A stretch of DNA of 64,000 nucleotides from Maea johnstoni (lineage: Eukaryota; Annelida; Polychaeta; Spionida; Magelonidae), in contig OZ012696.1 of the NCBI GenBank assembly GCA_963942565.1, forward strand, positions 18,476,921-18,540,920. The letters are read 5' to 3'. The notes below the pieces were generated by a model. It saw nothing but the letters and a program-made list of their open reading frames with translations. It made no database searches and was not told the DNA's origin. Positions 1 through 9,300 of this stretch are shown here, piece after piece (the first letter of the stretch is position 1; each line of letters begins with the position of its first letter). Made by a program: the position numbers and the translations under genes.

Positions 1-543
1 GTTTAATGTATGAAATAAATACTAGTACTACGAACTTATAATAGGCACGCTTATATCTAGGGAGAAACAAAAGTGGATTCGGATTCGGTATTTCCTTTAT
101 TTTTCATTATTTTGCCATATTGAAGCTAAATAGTGAGTAGTTATTTGTGGGTGGAGGAAACTCGAGTACCAGGAGAAATCCACCAAAAGTTGTAAAGGTC
201 TACTGGCGTAAAAGGGTCAAACGATTATACTAATCATGCCCGGGCCATCTGAGCCAGTATGTTTTGACATCAATCATGTTTGAATAATGACGTCGCTACT
301 ATGGTAAGTTATCGAATGTCGCATAAATGTTATGGAACGTCGAATCAAATTTATTGAACGTTTACTGTATGAATAAGATTATATACATTTAAAATGTGGT
401 ATTAAAAGCAATACTTCCGCACTGGTTAAAAGGCGAACCCAGACTACATGACGGGTTGTGAAAAACGTATCTCATTTTATCTCTGTACACTTAGAACCAT
501 GCATATTCAATTAGAAATAGAGCAATATAAGTAAATATTATTA

Positions 544-544
<1 letters not shown>
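1..544. other. No gene seen; possible SINE relic
   Basis: No open frame with splice signals was found. Around 150-180 a short stretch (GGAGGAAACT, then GGAGAAATCCACC) resembles the minus-strand 3' part of the SINE family seen at 60062-60262, but it is too decayed to call. Confidence 0.3.
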
Positions 545-606
<62 letters not shown>

Positions 607-632
607 CAGCAGCAGCAGCAGCAACAACAACA
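545..632. repeat. (AGT)n microsatellite grading into (AGC)n and (AAC)n
   Basis: About twenty uninterrupted AGT/TAG triplets are followed by five AGC and a few AAC triplets. It is a compound triplet microsatellite. No coding role is indicated because flanking frames are closed. Confidence 0.95.
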
Positions 633-737
633 ATAGCAGAAGTAGAAGGAGAAAAGTTAGTGGGTATCGTTCTAGTACCAGTAGAAGTAGTTAAGTCGTG
701 CTCTTCTGTTAAATCGTGTGTGAAAAACGTAACTTAC

Positions 738-1012
738 CGGTGGCAGAACCAACGGAAACCTATATGCAGTGAATATAGGTAAATGACTTCTTGGTGCTGT
801 TTTGGGTTGTAGGCGACTGCTGCGCTTCCAAACACCAGAATGCCTGGAACCTCACTTTCACACTTTATATAGCAAAGCCAATTCGCCCACATGGCGTATT
901 TTATGAATGCCAAGTCATCAAATTCCAACAGAGCAGCTTTGTAGAAACAATAGAGAGTATTGGGTGGCATGTTCTGGTCATAGCACTCAGGGGAGTGGCT
1001 TACGTAACAGAC
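738..1012 (-). CDS. Possible isolated internal exon of an unrecognised gene
   Basis: On the minus strand a frame of about 92 codons has no stop and is bounded by a good acceptor (ccactttctacag at 1013-1025) and a strong donor (G|GTAAGT, donor at 736-737). The other two frames stop early after the acceptor. The exon would start in phase 0 and end in phase 2. It encodes several cysteines (VCYVSHSPECYDQ near the start, then LYCFYKAALL, WLCYIKCESE and FRWFCHR at the end), which fits an extracellular protein. I recognise no family. No partner exon was found nearby: a possible upstream exon at 1231-1356 would not join in phase. It may belong to a gene continuing beyond position 1, or be a chance frame. 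Confidence 0.35.
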
Positions 1013-1555
1013 CTGTAGAAAGTGGATGGGTAGCGTGACGGCTGTGTGATATATGATGAACATTGCACACATTAGTGATGTGTATGCATTATTTGGCGCA
1101 CATGTTCTGTTTGAAATTACTTTATTGTATGGGCACTCTACGAAGAGAACTCCATTGAAACATGTTTATCCTACAATTTTCCTTCAAACGTATTGGACAC
1201 GTGTTATTCAAAGCTTTTTTCAAAGGTAACTTGTATTTAGACAACACCATTTTATGAGGATATCTACGACAGACCAGTTGAAAGCACGGAGACAGCATGT
1301 TCTACAGTTTCGAGAAACATTTGGATACTTATATGCTGCGACATCTGTGGCATACACTTGAAAAACATAGTTTACAGGCATGCAAAAATGAGTCGTTTGC
1401 ATGCGGACATATTGGCCATATATAGTTAGGTATAGGACTGGTATTGACTGGTATTTCTAGACTTGAGATTTGCATCACTACTATCATGATGCCGATCCCA
1501 ATGCCAAGCCTTAGCGTCTTTGTGGTAGTTGTTGGGATTCATTTACATTTATACT
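1013..1555. other. No supported feature
   Basis: Both strands were read. One 126-bp minus-strand stretch (1231-1356) has acceptor- and donor-like borders but joins no neighbour in phase, so no gene is called. Confidence 0.4.
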
Positions 1556-1582
1556 AGATGTGTGACGAGTAATTGATGCCAA
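1556..1582 (+). repeat. Left arm of 27-base inverted repeat
   Basis: Perfect reverse complement of 5911-5937. Sits just inside a CTAG at 1554-1557. Confidence 0.85.
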
Positions 1583-2333
1583 CACGTAAATGCGTGTTTT
1601 GCTATCAAAACGTGTAGTGCGCGATCTGGGAACTTCCCACTGAGTTTATTGGGGATTCTCCGTCACGCGCCCCATATTGCAACATTGTAACGGCCAGCGT
1701 CTTTTGCCGTAGTGAAACATCTAGCCATAAATTTCACCCTCGGTGAATTTTGAAAACGCGTGAACCATTTTTTTTCAAATTTGGCATAATTGAAGATCAG
1801 CCGAGGGCTCAAAAAACTGTTAAGAGACATTTTAGAAAATTGTTTTTTGGAGAATTTTATTCAGAGAAAAATGACAAATCTGGGAATTTTGTACCCTTTT
1901 TTGACCGCTTAAGAATTTTTTTCACATTTTGACGAATTTCTATGGAAGTTGAAGCATGCAGAAGCCAATAATCTGAATTTAAATATTCACCGAGCACATT
2001 TTTGATTAACATTTTTAATTAAAAGAAAATTCCCTTTGAGTATGTTCAATTCTAAAATTAGCCAACTATTTGTAACACGTGAATGTGCGTATTTCAACTG
2101 AACCTATCAGCGCACTGTATGAAATCGCGTGATTTCATACAAAATAGACATGAAAAACGCGGGAAAATCGTGCATGGTCTATATGTTTTTATATCAAACT
2201 TTCTGCCCATTTATTAATTTCATTTTATAGAGGATTTTGATAACCTCTGAAAACTCGAAGTGGACGTATCAGGAGCGTTCTACCTTGGTATGTTCTGGTA
2301 GAAAACAGAACTTTAGACGGACGTGGTTGCCCA
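1583..2333. other. No gene seen
   Basis: AT-rich with short closed frames only. Nothing on either strand shows domain-like sequence or paired splice sites. Confidence 0.4.
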
Positions 2334-2762
2334 GGGGGGGGGGGGGGGCACCCGCGTTACGTATTTCGCAGAGGAAGGGGTCTTTTTTTAAGACCTCCGC
2401 ATGTCCGCGATTTGTAAAAGAAGGAGACTTTTTTCTACCCAGGTACGAAGTATGGGGGTCAAAATCCCCTTAAAATCCACGAAATATACGCGGCTCTGAC
2501 GCCGAGTGACTCCCGAAGTGACTGGGCTTCCAAATTTGCTGCTGCCACTTGCTGCCGCTAAACACGCAGAGGATTATAAAATCTGCAGTTAAAATACGTG
2601 ATCCCGTTCATCCAATGTCAGTGTTTTGATAAAAGAAGGGGTGTTTATTTAGTGGAAAAAATCAGCGTTTTATTAAAATAAGGGGGCTTTTTTGGCCAGA
2701 AATCAGTGCTTTAGGGGTATTTTTAAATTTTGATAACGAGCGTATGCGCCCCCCCCCCCCCC
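2334..2762 (+). repeat. Dispersed repeat bounded by G-run and C-run, copy 1
   Basis: The block starts with 15 G (2334-2348) and ends with 14 C (2749-2762). The sequence just inside each homopolymer is weakly similar when one is inverted (GCACCCGCGTTACG against GCGCATACGCTCG), so the ends may be degenerate terminal inverted repeats. A second copy lies at 3293-3642 and a 3' end fragment at 4656-4717. No coding frame is present. Confidence 0.7.
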
Positions 2763-2784
2763 TAAATACCCAAGGATGAAAGAG

Positions 2785-3085
2785 TAAATTCCTTATTATT
2801 TTCAACGACCGTTTATTGGGGAGACAAATTAAACTTCATTTGTTCCCAACAACTTTAGGGGGGGGGGGATAAATAATACTTCATTTTTTCGCAACCATGT
2901 GACAGAGAAAATGAAAACCTTTTATTTTCAAGACAGTTTTTAGGGCAGAAAAACTGAAAAACTTTATTTTCACAACGGTTAATTCGGAGAGAATTTAAAA
3001 ACTTTATTTTCATGACCAATTTTTGGGGAGATAAAATAAGGAACTTTATTTTCACAACCGTTTTTTTGAGAAGAGATGGATAAAT
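2785..3085 (+). repeat. Degenerate ~50-bp minisatellite, about six units
   Basis: Each unit carries a core like AACTTTATTTTCACAACCGT followed by a run of T and G (TTTTGGGGAG) and a purine-rich spacer. Units are visible near 2795, 2830, 2880, 2925, 2960, 3005 and 3045 with small insertions. The minus-strand frame across it is a by-product of the repetition. Confidence 0.7.
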
Positions 3086-3292
3086 GATGTAATTCATAAA
3101 ATATGTCATGATGCAGCCAATACACTATATTATCACCAGCTCCACTGTGATACTAGCAGCTGATTGACATCACTCTCTCTTTCACCGCCGTTAGAAATAG
3201 CTTTTTGGAGTTTAAAACACTATTTGCGCATTTTAGTCTGCCAAAATGGTATGTATATGGAAATAAAGATGGCAGAAATTACATGTAATTCC

Positions 3293-3642
3293 GGGGGGGG
3301 GGCACTCAGGTACAGAGGGGGCCGCACCTGCGTTACGTATTTCGCGAAAGAAGAGGTCTTTTTTTAAGACCTTCGCATGTCCGCGATTTTGTAAAAGAAG
3401 GGGACTTTTTTGTACCCAGGTACAACGTATGGGGATCCAAACCCCTATACAATCCACGAAATATACGCGGCTCTGACGCCGAGTGACTCCCGAAGTGACT
3501 CAGGGCTTCCGAGTTTGCTGCCGCCACTTGCTGCCACTAAACACGCAGAGGATTATAAAATCTTAAGTTAAAATATGTGTTCCCGTTCATCCAATGTGAG
3601 TGTTTTGATAAAAGAAGGGGTGTTTATTTAGTGGAAAAAATC
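3293..3642 (+). repeat. G-run dispersed repeat, copy 2 (3' truncated)
   Basis: Begins with 10 G and matches copy 1 (2334-2762) closely through the stretch ending GTTTATTTAGTGGAAAAAAT, then diverges at a CCCCCGGG. It lacks the final third and C-run seen in copy 1. Confidence 0.75.
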
Positions 3643-4134
3643 CCCCGGGATTACAAAACCTAAACGTATGCGTGTATCAAGAGAGATGAGTATACGGAAA
3701 TATAACTGAATGCGAGTTACAATTTGTTCTAGTTGCTTATTTGTTTCCATCATATCAATCTCTGGTATATAGTATATAGCAAGTAATGTCTTGTCAGGTA
3801 ATCGGACTCATCCCCTTATGACCAATGTATGCTTCGATTCTTATACAACTGCTCCAGTGAAGTATTTTTGACACTAGCTTGAGGGACGAGTGCATTCCGT
3901 ACTAGCTATAGTTATGGACTTCCATTCATGTATATGTACCTCTCTTATATGGTGCATGACTTTCATTTCCGTGCGGCACAAGTGTCTACATACATGTACA
4001 TGTAGCTCCGTGAACATGTTTTCTGCATGTTAAGCTACCATATATACATTACAACCACCTATAACTTCTCTTATGATAAAATATTTTCCGCCAATGCTGT
4101 TGACATGTTAATTGTTTGCAGCCAAACAGAGCAG
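3643..4134. other. No supported feature
   Basis: No open frame with splice context, RNA gene or clear repeat was recognised. Confidence 0.4.
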
Positions 4135-4277
4135 ATGTTAGAAAGTTGCCAGTGACTTGGTGTTAGGCGGTGGTTTCTGCCGGCTCCTCCCATCTCCTCC
4201 ACTACTTAATATTGACTCATCACGATTGAGATGCGATATGGCAGGAAAAGGGGCGAAAAAACAAATTCAAAATTCCT
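4135..4277 (+). mobile_element. SINE 3' fragment (family also at 13772 and 60062)
   Basis: AAGTTGCCAGTGACTTGG, TTAGGCGGTGGTTT, CCTCCACTACTT and the A-rich tail with AAATTCAAAATTC match the 3' body of the SINE at 13772-14012 in the same order. The tRNA-like head with the A and B boxes is missing, so this copy is 5' truncated. Confidence 0.7.
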
Positions 4278-4655
4278 AGGGAGGCATCGGAGGGGTGGGG
4301 GCGGTTTCTTCTCTTGGCAGGACTGATTAGAGAACCTTACACGGAGGTGCCTTCAATCGTTGGAAAGACTATGGGGAGAATGAAACTGTTGAGAGATGAA
4401 AAAATTAATAAATATTAAAAAAAATAATATAAAAAATAATACAACCAATCTAAAGTATTCTAAATAAAGTAGGGAAGGGGTCGGCAGGGTGTAGGGACAG
4501 GGATTGAGAGTATTGAAAAATCCTGACCAAAGCCGCCCCTTTTTTTTGCATCTGAAGCATACATGGACAACATATCATAAACTATCGTAATGTATGTATG
4601 TATATTTATTGGCTATGCTAGAGCATAAAGATACGGTACATCGAAATTATATAAC

Positions 4656-4717
4656 AAGAAATCAGTGCTTTAGGGGTATCTTTTAATTTTGATATCGAAC
4701 GTATGCGCCCCCCCCCC
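4656..4717 (+). repeat. G-run dispersed repeat, copy 3 (end fragment)
   Basis: AGAAATCAGTGCTTTAGGGG through CGTATGCG and a run of 10 C matches positions 2697-2762 of copy 1. Only the last ~60 bases are present. Confidence 0.75.
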
Positions 4718-5016
4718 TAAAAACCCAAATTAAAGCTATTTTAGTAGGAAGTGTCGTTTTGTTACTTGTAATAACATCTGAAACCCGACTATTACTTCCA
4801 TACAACTACTTTTGATACGAATCATACAGAATAAATTCTACAACTGAGATATTCTACAACTCTATATATGACCATAACTCCATGTAATTATTTCTGATCA
4901 CATAAATATACAAAAGTCGGCATATCAGTGGCCATCGTTTGTTGCCACAGTTTTAAGAGAATATTGGGTGTTTTGCATAAGCATGTTTTCATGGCAACTG
5001 CTTTTTCAAAATTCTT

Positions 5017-5030
5017 GTTGCCATGGCAAC
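5017..5030. promoter_or_regulatory. Palindromic RFX/X-box-like motif
   Basis: GTTGCCATGGCAAC, a perfect 14-base palindrome identical to the two-half-site form of the X-box bound by RFX factors in animals. It lies in a tandem repeat, so function is uncertain. A decayed partner (GTTTTCATGGCAAC) is at 4985-4998. Confidence 0.35.
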
Positions 5031-5395
5031 CAATTTAGGACGTTTTTCCTTATTTCTTAATAAAATGGCGATCTTCATTATCATCTCATGCAATCCTTAA
5101 AGTTTCATAAATATTGCGAAAAGCCATTTCAAAGAAATTCATTAATTTTGCATTCAGATCAAGATAACTGTAAGCGTAGCAACATACTTGGTCATGCATA
5201 TTACCTGTAATGAACATAAAGTAGAAAGTTCAATCCTATTCGGTCTTATGTCTCTAACTTATCAATCCCGTTATCCATATTTATGAAATTTTGAGGAAAT
5301 TATCTGGTGAACCCACTAATTGTAAAAGAAAACTTAAATTAAAGATTTGGAGTACATAAGCATATTGCCATGGCAACCGTTTTTGTAAAATTCTT

Positions 5396-5409
5396 GTTGC
5401 CATGGCAAC
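5396..5409. promoter_or_regulatory. Palindromic RFX/X-box-like motif
   Basis: Exact GTTGCCATGGCAAC in the second tandem unit. A partner with one change (ATTGCCATGGCAAC) is at 5364-5377. Confidence 0.35.
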
Positions 5410-5744
5410 CGTTTCCGGACTTCTTTTTCCTTATTTCTTAATAAAATATCGAACTTCATCATCATCTCATGCAGTTCTCAAAGTTTCATGAATATTGCGA
5501 AAAGCTAATCCAAAAAAATTAATCAATTTTGTATTTAGTTAAAGAAAACTGTAAGCAAAGCAACATACTCGGTCATACATATTTCACTTGTAATGAACAT
5601 AAGAAGAAAGTTCAACCCTATTCAGTCTTATGTCTCTAACTTATCCGTCCCTTTGTCAATATGTATGAAATTTTGAGGAAATTATCTGGTGAACCCACTA
5701 ATTCTTAAAATCCCTTAAATCAAATAATTGGAGTATATGTGCAT

Positions 5745-5758
5745 GTTGCCATGGCAAC
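5745..5758. promoter_or_regulatory. Palindromic RFX/X-box-like motif
   Basis: Exact GTTGCCATGGCAAC, first of two in the third tandem unit. Confidence 0.35.
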
Positions 5759-5776
5759 CGTTTTTGTCAAATTCTT

Positions 5777-5790
5777 GTTGCCATGGCAAC
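5777..5790. promoter_or_regulatory. Palindromic RFX/X-box-like motif
   Basis: Exact GTTGCCATGGCAAC, second in the third tandem unit, 32 bases from the previous one. Confidence 0.35.
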
Positions 5791-5910
5791 CGTTTTAAGA
5801 CGTTTTACCTTTTTTATTGGTGGAAATATCACATTTCGATACCATTATTTGTAGGCCTCAAAGTTTCAGAAGTATTGGGTAAAGTTTACACTGGGAAATA
5901 ACAGTTTAGT

Positions 5911-5937
5911 TTGGCATCAATTACTCGTCACACATCT
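5911..5937 (-). repeat. Right arm of 27-base inverted repeat
   Basis: Perfect reverse complement of 1556-1582; followed by CTAG at 5938-5941. Confidence 0.85.
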
Positions 5938-6015
5938 CTAGTTGCACTAACTAAAATGTAATATTTAAAGATTTTATGTCAGGTATTGCAGAGCATATGC
6001 GTAATAAGATAATCA

Positions 6016-6111
<96 letters not shown>
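6016..6111. repeat. (AAT)n microsatellite
   Basis: About 31 AAT triplets with one interruption (TGAT near 6050). Confidence 0.95.
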
Positions 6112-6929
6112 CACCTTTATATCATGAGGTTAATACAGCAAACTACAAGATATGATAAATGCTATGGCCAGCCTCAGACTTTGAAAATGTATAACTCCCA
6201 CATATGTAAATCCCTTTTCAAGGCATTGACATTTTCACATTTAAAGACAAAGTTCTATGTTAGTTATATTGTTGCTATTATGCCATGATAAGTAAATGAG
6301 ATATTTGATAGTAAAACAACCAAAACTCAAAATTCCTATTTATCACAACAACACTAAGATCTAAGTAGGGGCTGATAAGCTGATTAGCTAGTTGTTACAG
6401 TTTTATGGTTATTATTAGTAATTTGTACAGTAGAGAGGGATCAGTTTTAAGTTCAGTTTTGTGGTGAATTATCACAATACAAGCAATATTCTACATCCTT
6501 GCAGGCAGGAAAAAATTGGAAAAAAGTTACTATTCTAAATAACTTAACTCTTTAACACATATGGTAACCATCAATCGGCTGGGTACAATCGGCAATGTGC
6601 CGGCATGGGTACCGGTCAGACAATCGAATGAGCGCTCATAACAATGGCTGTTTGTCAGCTCCTGGAGCTTTTGTTTGGAGATGCCTGTTGCCAGCTTAAT
6701 GAGAATTTAATGAGAAATTACCAATGTTCCTTTCCTTTTTTGTTGACTCAAGTTGTATTGACATGATAGTACGAAAACGATAGACTATGCAATATTCAAC
6801 ATTGCTGTCCAAAACATCTTGATACCAGCCGTAGTTAGATGTTAGAAGTGACTGTGCAGAGGAAGAGACCAGCTATTAGAGAGGCTCTCATAGGCTTGCA
6901 TACATGCAGGAAGGATTTTCGGTTCTTTT
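6112..6929. other. No supported feature
   Basis: AT-rich, frames closed. The LINE may begin somewhere in the last ~100 bases; the border was not located. Confidence 0.35.
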
Positions 6930-8435
6930 CGTCTACATCGAGTCTCACATGAACAGAGGAGTAGAAGAGGAGTGGCGATTATGATCAATAAATACTTTTG
7001 AATATAAGATTTACAATTGTCTTAAAGACTCAGAAGGAAGGTTTATTGTTATCAATATTGAAATCATTTATTCAGAACATATTTAGAAAATTTATATGAT
7101 CCCAACTGTGGCAAAGCTGCATGGTTTAACAGTATTCTCCAAGCTAAATATTGAAAACAACAATAAATAGATTTAGACAGGGGACTGGAATGTATACGTA
7201 CTTCTTTGCAAAAAAGACATATATGATAATAAAGATATTAGACACATATGTTCTAACAAGAGTATTCAAAATAAGATACCAGAAGTTCAATTGCTAGATA
7301 TATAGAGTTTCCAACATCCCATTGATAAACGATTTTCTTGGTGTTCTAATAATCCTTGTAGAAGATCTCGCTTATATTACTTCTGAATATTTGAAGATAT
7401 TCTCAGTCTAAACCCCAAATCAGACATCTTGTATTCTTATAAGAGCGATCACTGTTATATAGATATAGTTTTTAGAAAAATCAACTCAACTATGTGGAAA
7501 AGGCACTTGGAAACTCAACAATCCCTACAAAAAAATCATGACTTTGTAGAGATGATAAGGAAAGAAATTAACTTAGCAATATTTACCAACGCCCTTCCTA
7601 TTTATTCTGAAGATTTCATCAAAATGGATGATAGGCATTTTTTGAGCTTTTGATTCTGGATGGTCTTCTCCTTGAAATACTCCTCTGCCAACTAAAAGGC
7701 GAGATTATTAGATTTTTCACAAAGAAAAATGGCTAAATAAGAAAGAGAACAGGAGAACTCCTTAACAGCAGATATACAGCTTTTTAGAGAAGATGAGCAG
7801 AGCAACACCTAGTGATCATGATATCAACACTATAAAAAAGGGAGAATTAGAATGCTTAAAAGACAAAAAGAATTAGCTGAGAACATGGTACATTCCAGAG
7901 CCCTTTCTGAAAAAGACTGGCAAAAGCCACCAAGATATTTCTTTAGTTTAGAATAATGAACGTTCTAGAAAAGAGTATACCAGCCCCATACTAAAAGATG
8001 GCTCTTAAACGACTAGTAGTTCTAGGTTCTCGAACAACAGAGAGACTTTTATCAAAGTCCTTATCAAACTAAGGGTACTCACACTCTAGAAAACTCTAAA
8101 ATGGTATGATCTGTTAAAAGATATCCCCAATATCAATTAGTGTAATAGAGAGGGTTCAGATACTGTAATTTTATGCGTATAAGAACCACCTGTGCATTAG
8201 ATACTTGCAGCCCATTGTTCAGGCCTTCAAAATGATGCATAGATCCTATGGTTGTGTAAAGTTGCACCCCCCTTTCGCCTTCATGAAGGGCCCTGGTGGT
8301 TGTGTGCATATGTCAGGTTTAACCTTTTTGCAGGGCAGAATAGCGTGAATTGGTCAAGATTGGTGAAATTTGGACTTCCCTTTAGGAAGAAAATACATAC
8401 TCACTCGCAAAAAGGCGTGGGTTTTCACGTTTTTA

Positions 8436-8756
8436 GGCCTCTATGTAGCTCTTGCTAACACCGGATATATCCGGTGCTACATATGTTGCTGTGTGACCAA
8501 CACCGGATATATCCCGTCTTTGGATACCCTTGCACTAAGCAAAATAAAAACTGCATAGGTCAATTAAGGGGAAGTGAATTATACTACATATCAAGGTTTT
8601 ACCTTTTACTATGTTTCTATTTTAGTTTGTGAAGCACATTATTAAAACAGTAATAGAAATCTATGAAATCCTTCTGATTTGGTGGGTAGACCCCCAATAT
8701 CCCTGGTCCCAGGGGATAGGTTCTCCCATATGGGGGTCTAGCATGACAAGGGTTAA
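8436..8756 (+). mobile_element. TTAA-type MITE (piggyBac-like), copy 1
   Basis: About 310 bases closely match 53524-53841, from GCTAACACCGGATATATCCG through GGGGGTCTAGCATGACAAGG to TTAA at 8753-8756. The left end is eroded: the expected TTAACCC is replaced by unrelated sequence. It contains the internal palindromes CACCGGATATATCCGGTG and CCCTGGTCCCAGGG. No coding capacity. Confidence 0.7.
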
Positions 8757-9027
8757 AAAACATGTGATCTCGGTCTATCGCATATATCATCTAAACCGGT
8801 AACTATTTAAGCTCCAAGGTCAGTGCGCCCATGATGCATTGCACTTGGAAGTCAACATCAATTTTTTGATCTCTGTGTGCCATTGGGACTCTTGAGATCT
8901 AATTTTGCGTACAAGATGCACCCTTGATTTGAGTGTAAAAGTCTTATACATGCAAAATCATGGTAAACTTTTACCATAGGTGAGATATAGGATGCAGTAA
9001 GGAATAGTTAACTAAACAAAGCCGGGA

Positions 9028-9300
9028 TCCGCCGTTGCCTAGTGGTTACAATGCCTGGCTCCCAAGCGTGAGTTTGCAGGTTCGAGTCTCTGCTGGATCC
9101 CTAAGCGAGTTGGCCTGGTCGCTCTATAAACGTGCGGCGTTATGGAGGACTATCTATGGTCCTTCTGCAACTGATAGACCCCTTGGAACTATTCGTGAAG
9201 AGTAGGGAATTTCTTCCAGGTTCCGGGTTTCTATCTCGTCGCGATATGACCTAAGCTGTTGAAAGAGACGGAAAACCCAATTCCTTACTTCCTTCCTTCC
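9028..9300 (+). mobile_element. tRNA-derived SINE
   Basis: The head starts GGGATCC and is closed by GGATCCC 70 bases on, as an acceptor stem would be. It has an A-box-like TTGCCTAGTGG and B-box-like GGTTCGAGTCT. The anticodon arm does not pair well, so it is a SINE head, not a working tRNA. A ~150-base body unrelated to tRNA follows, then a tail CTTCCTTCCTTCC. It is inserted in LINE sequence, which resumes after about 9290. Confidence 0.7.

Larger units (their letters stand above)
4960..5895 (+). repeat. Three tandem ~380-bp repeats
   Basis: Units start near 4964, 5351 and 5732 (spacing 387 and 381). Each starts with a pair of ATGGCAAC palindromes about 32 bases apart, followed by a stretch with CATCTCATGCA and CTCAAAGTTTCAT and, in the first two, a segment ending in ATTATCTGGTGAACCCACTA. 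The third unit is cut short near 5895. No frame is open across them. Confidence 0.85.
1556..5937. mobile_element. 4.4 kb block bracketed by a 27-base perfect inverted repeat, possible DNA transposon
   Basis: Bases 1556-1582 begin AGATGTGTGACGAGTAATTG; 5911-5937 is the exact reverse complement over all 27 bases. The tetramer CTAG abuts or overlaps both outer ends. The interior has no transposase-like frame and holds G-run repeats, a ~50-bp minisatellite, a SINE fragment and three ~380-bp tandem repeats. It could be one large non-autonomous DNA transposon that has received insertions, or two unrelated copies of a terminal repeat lying in opposite orientation. Confidence 0.4.

Noticed and set aside
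1231-1356. A second exon next to the 738-1012 candidate
   Set aside because: The donor is weak and joining it to 738-1012 would put a stop in frame.
9028-9110. A working tRNA gene
   Set aside because: Acceptor-like ends and a B box exist but the anticodon arm pairs poorly, and a SINE body and tail follow.
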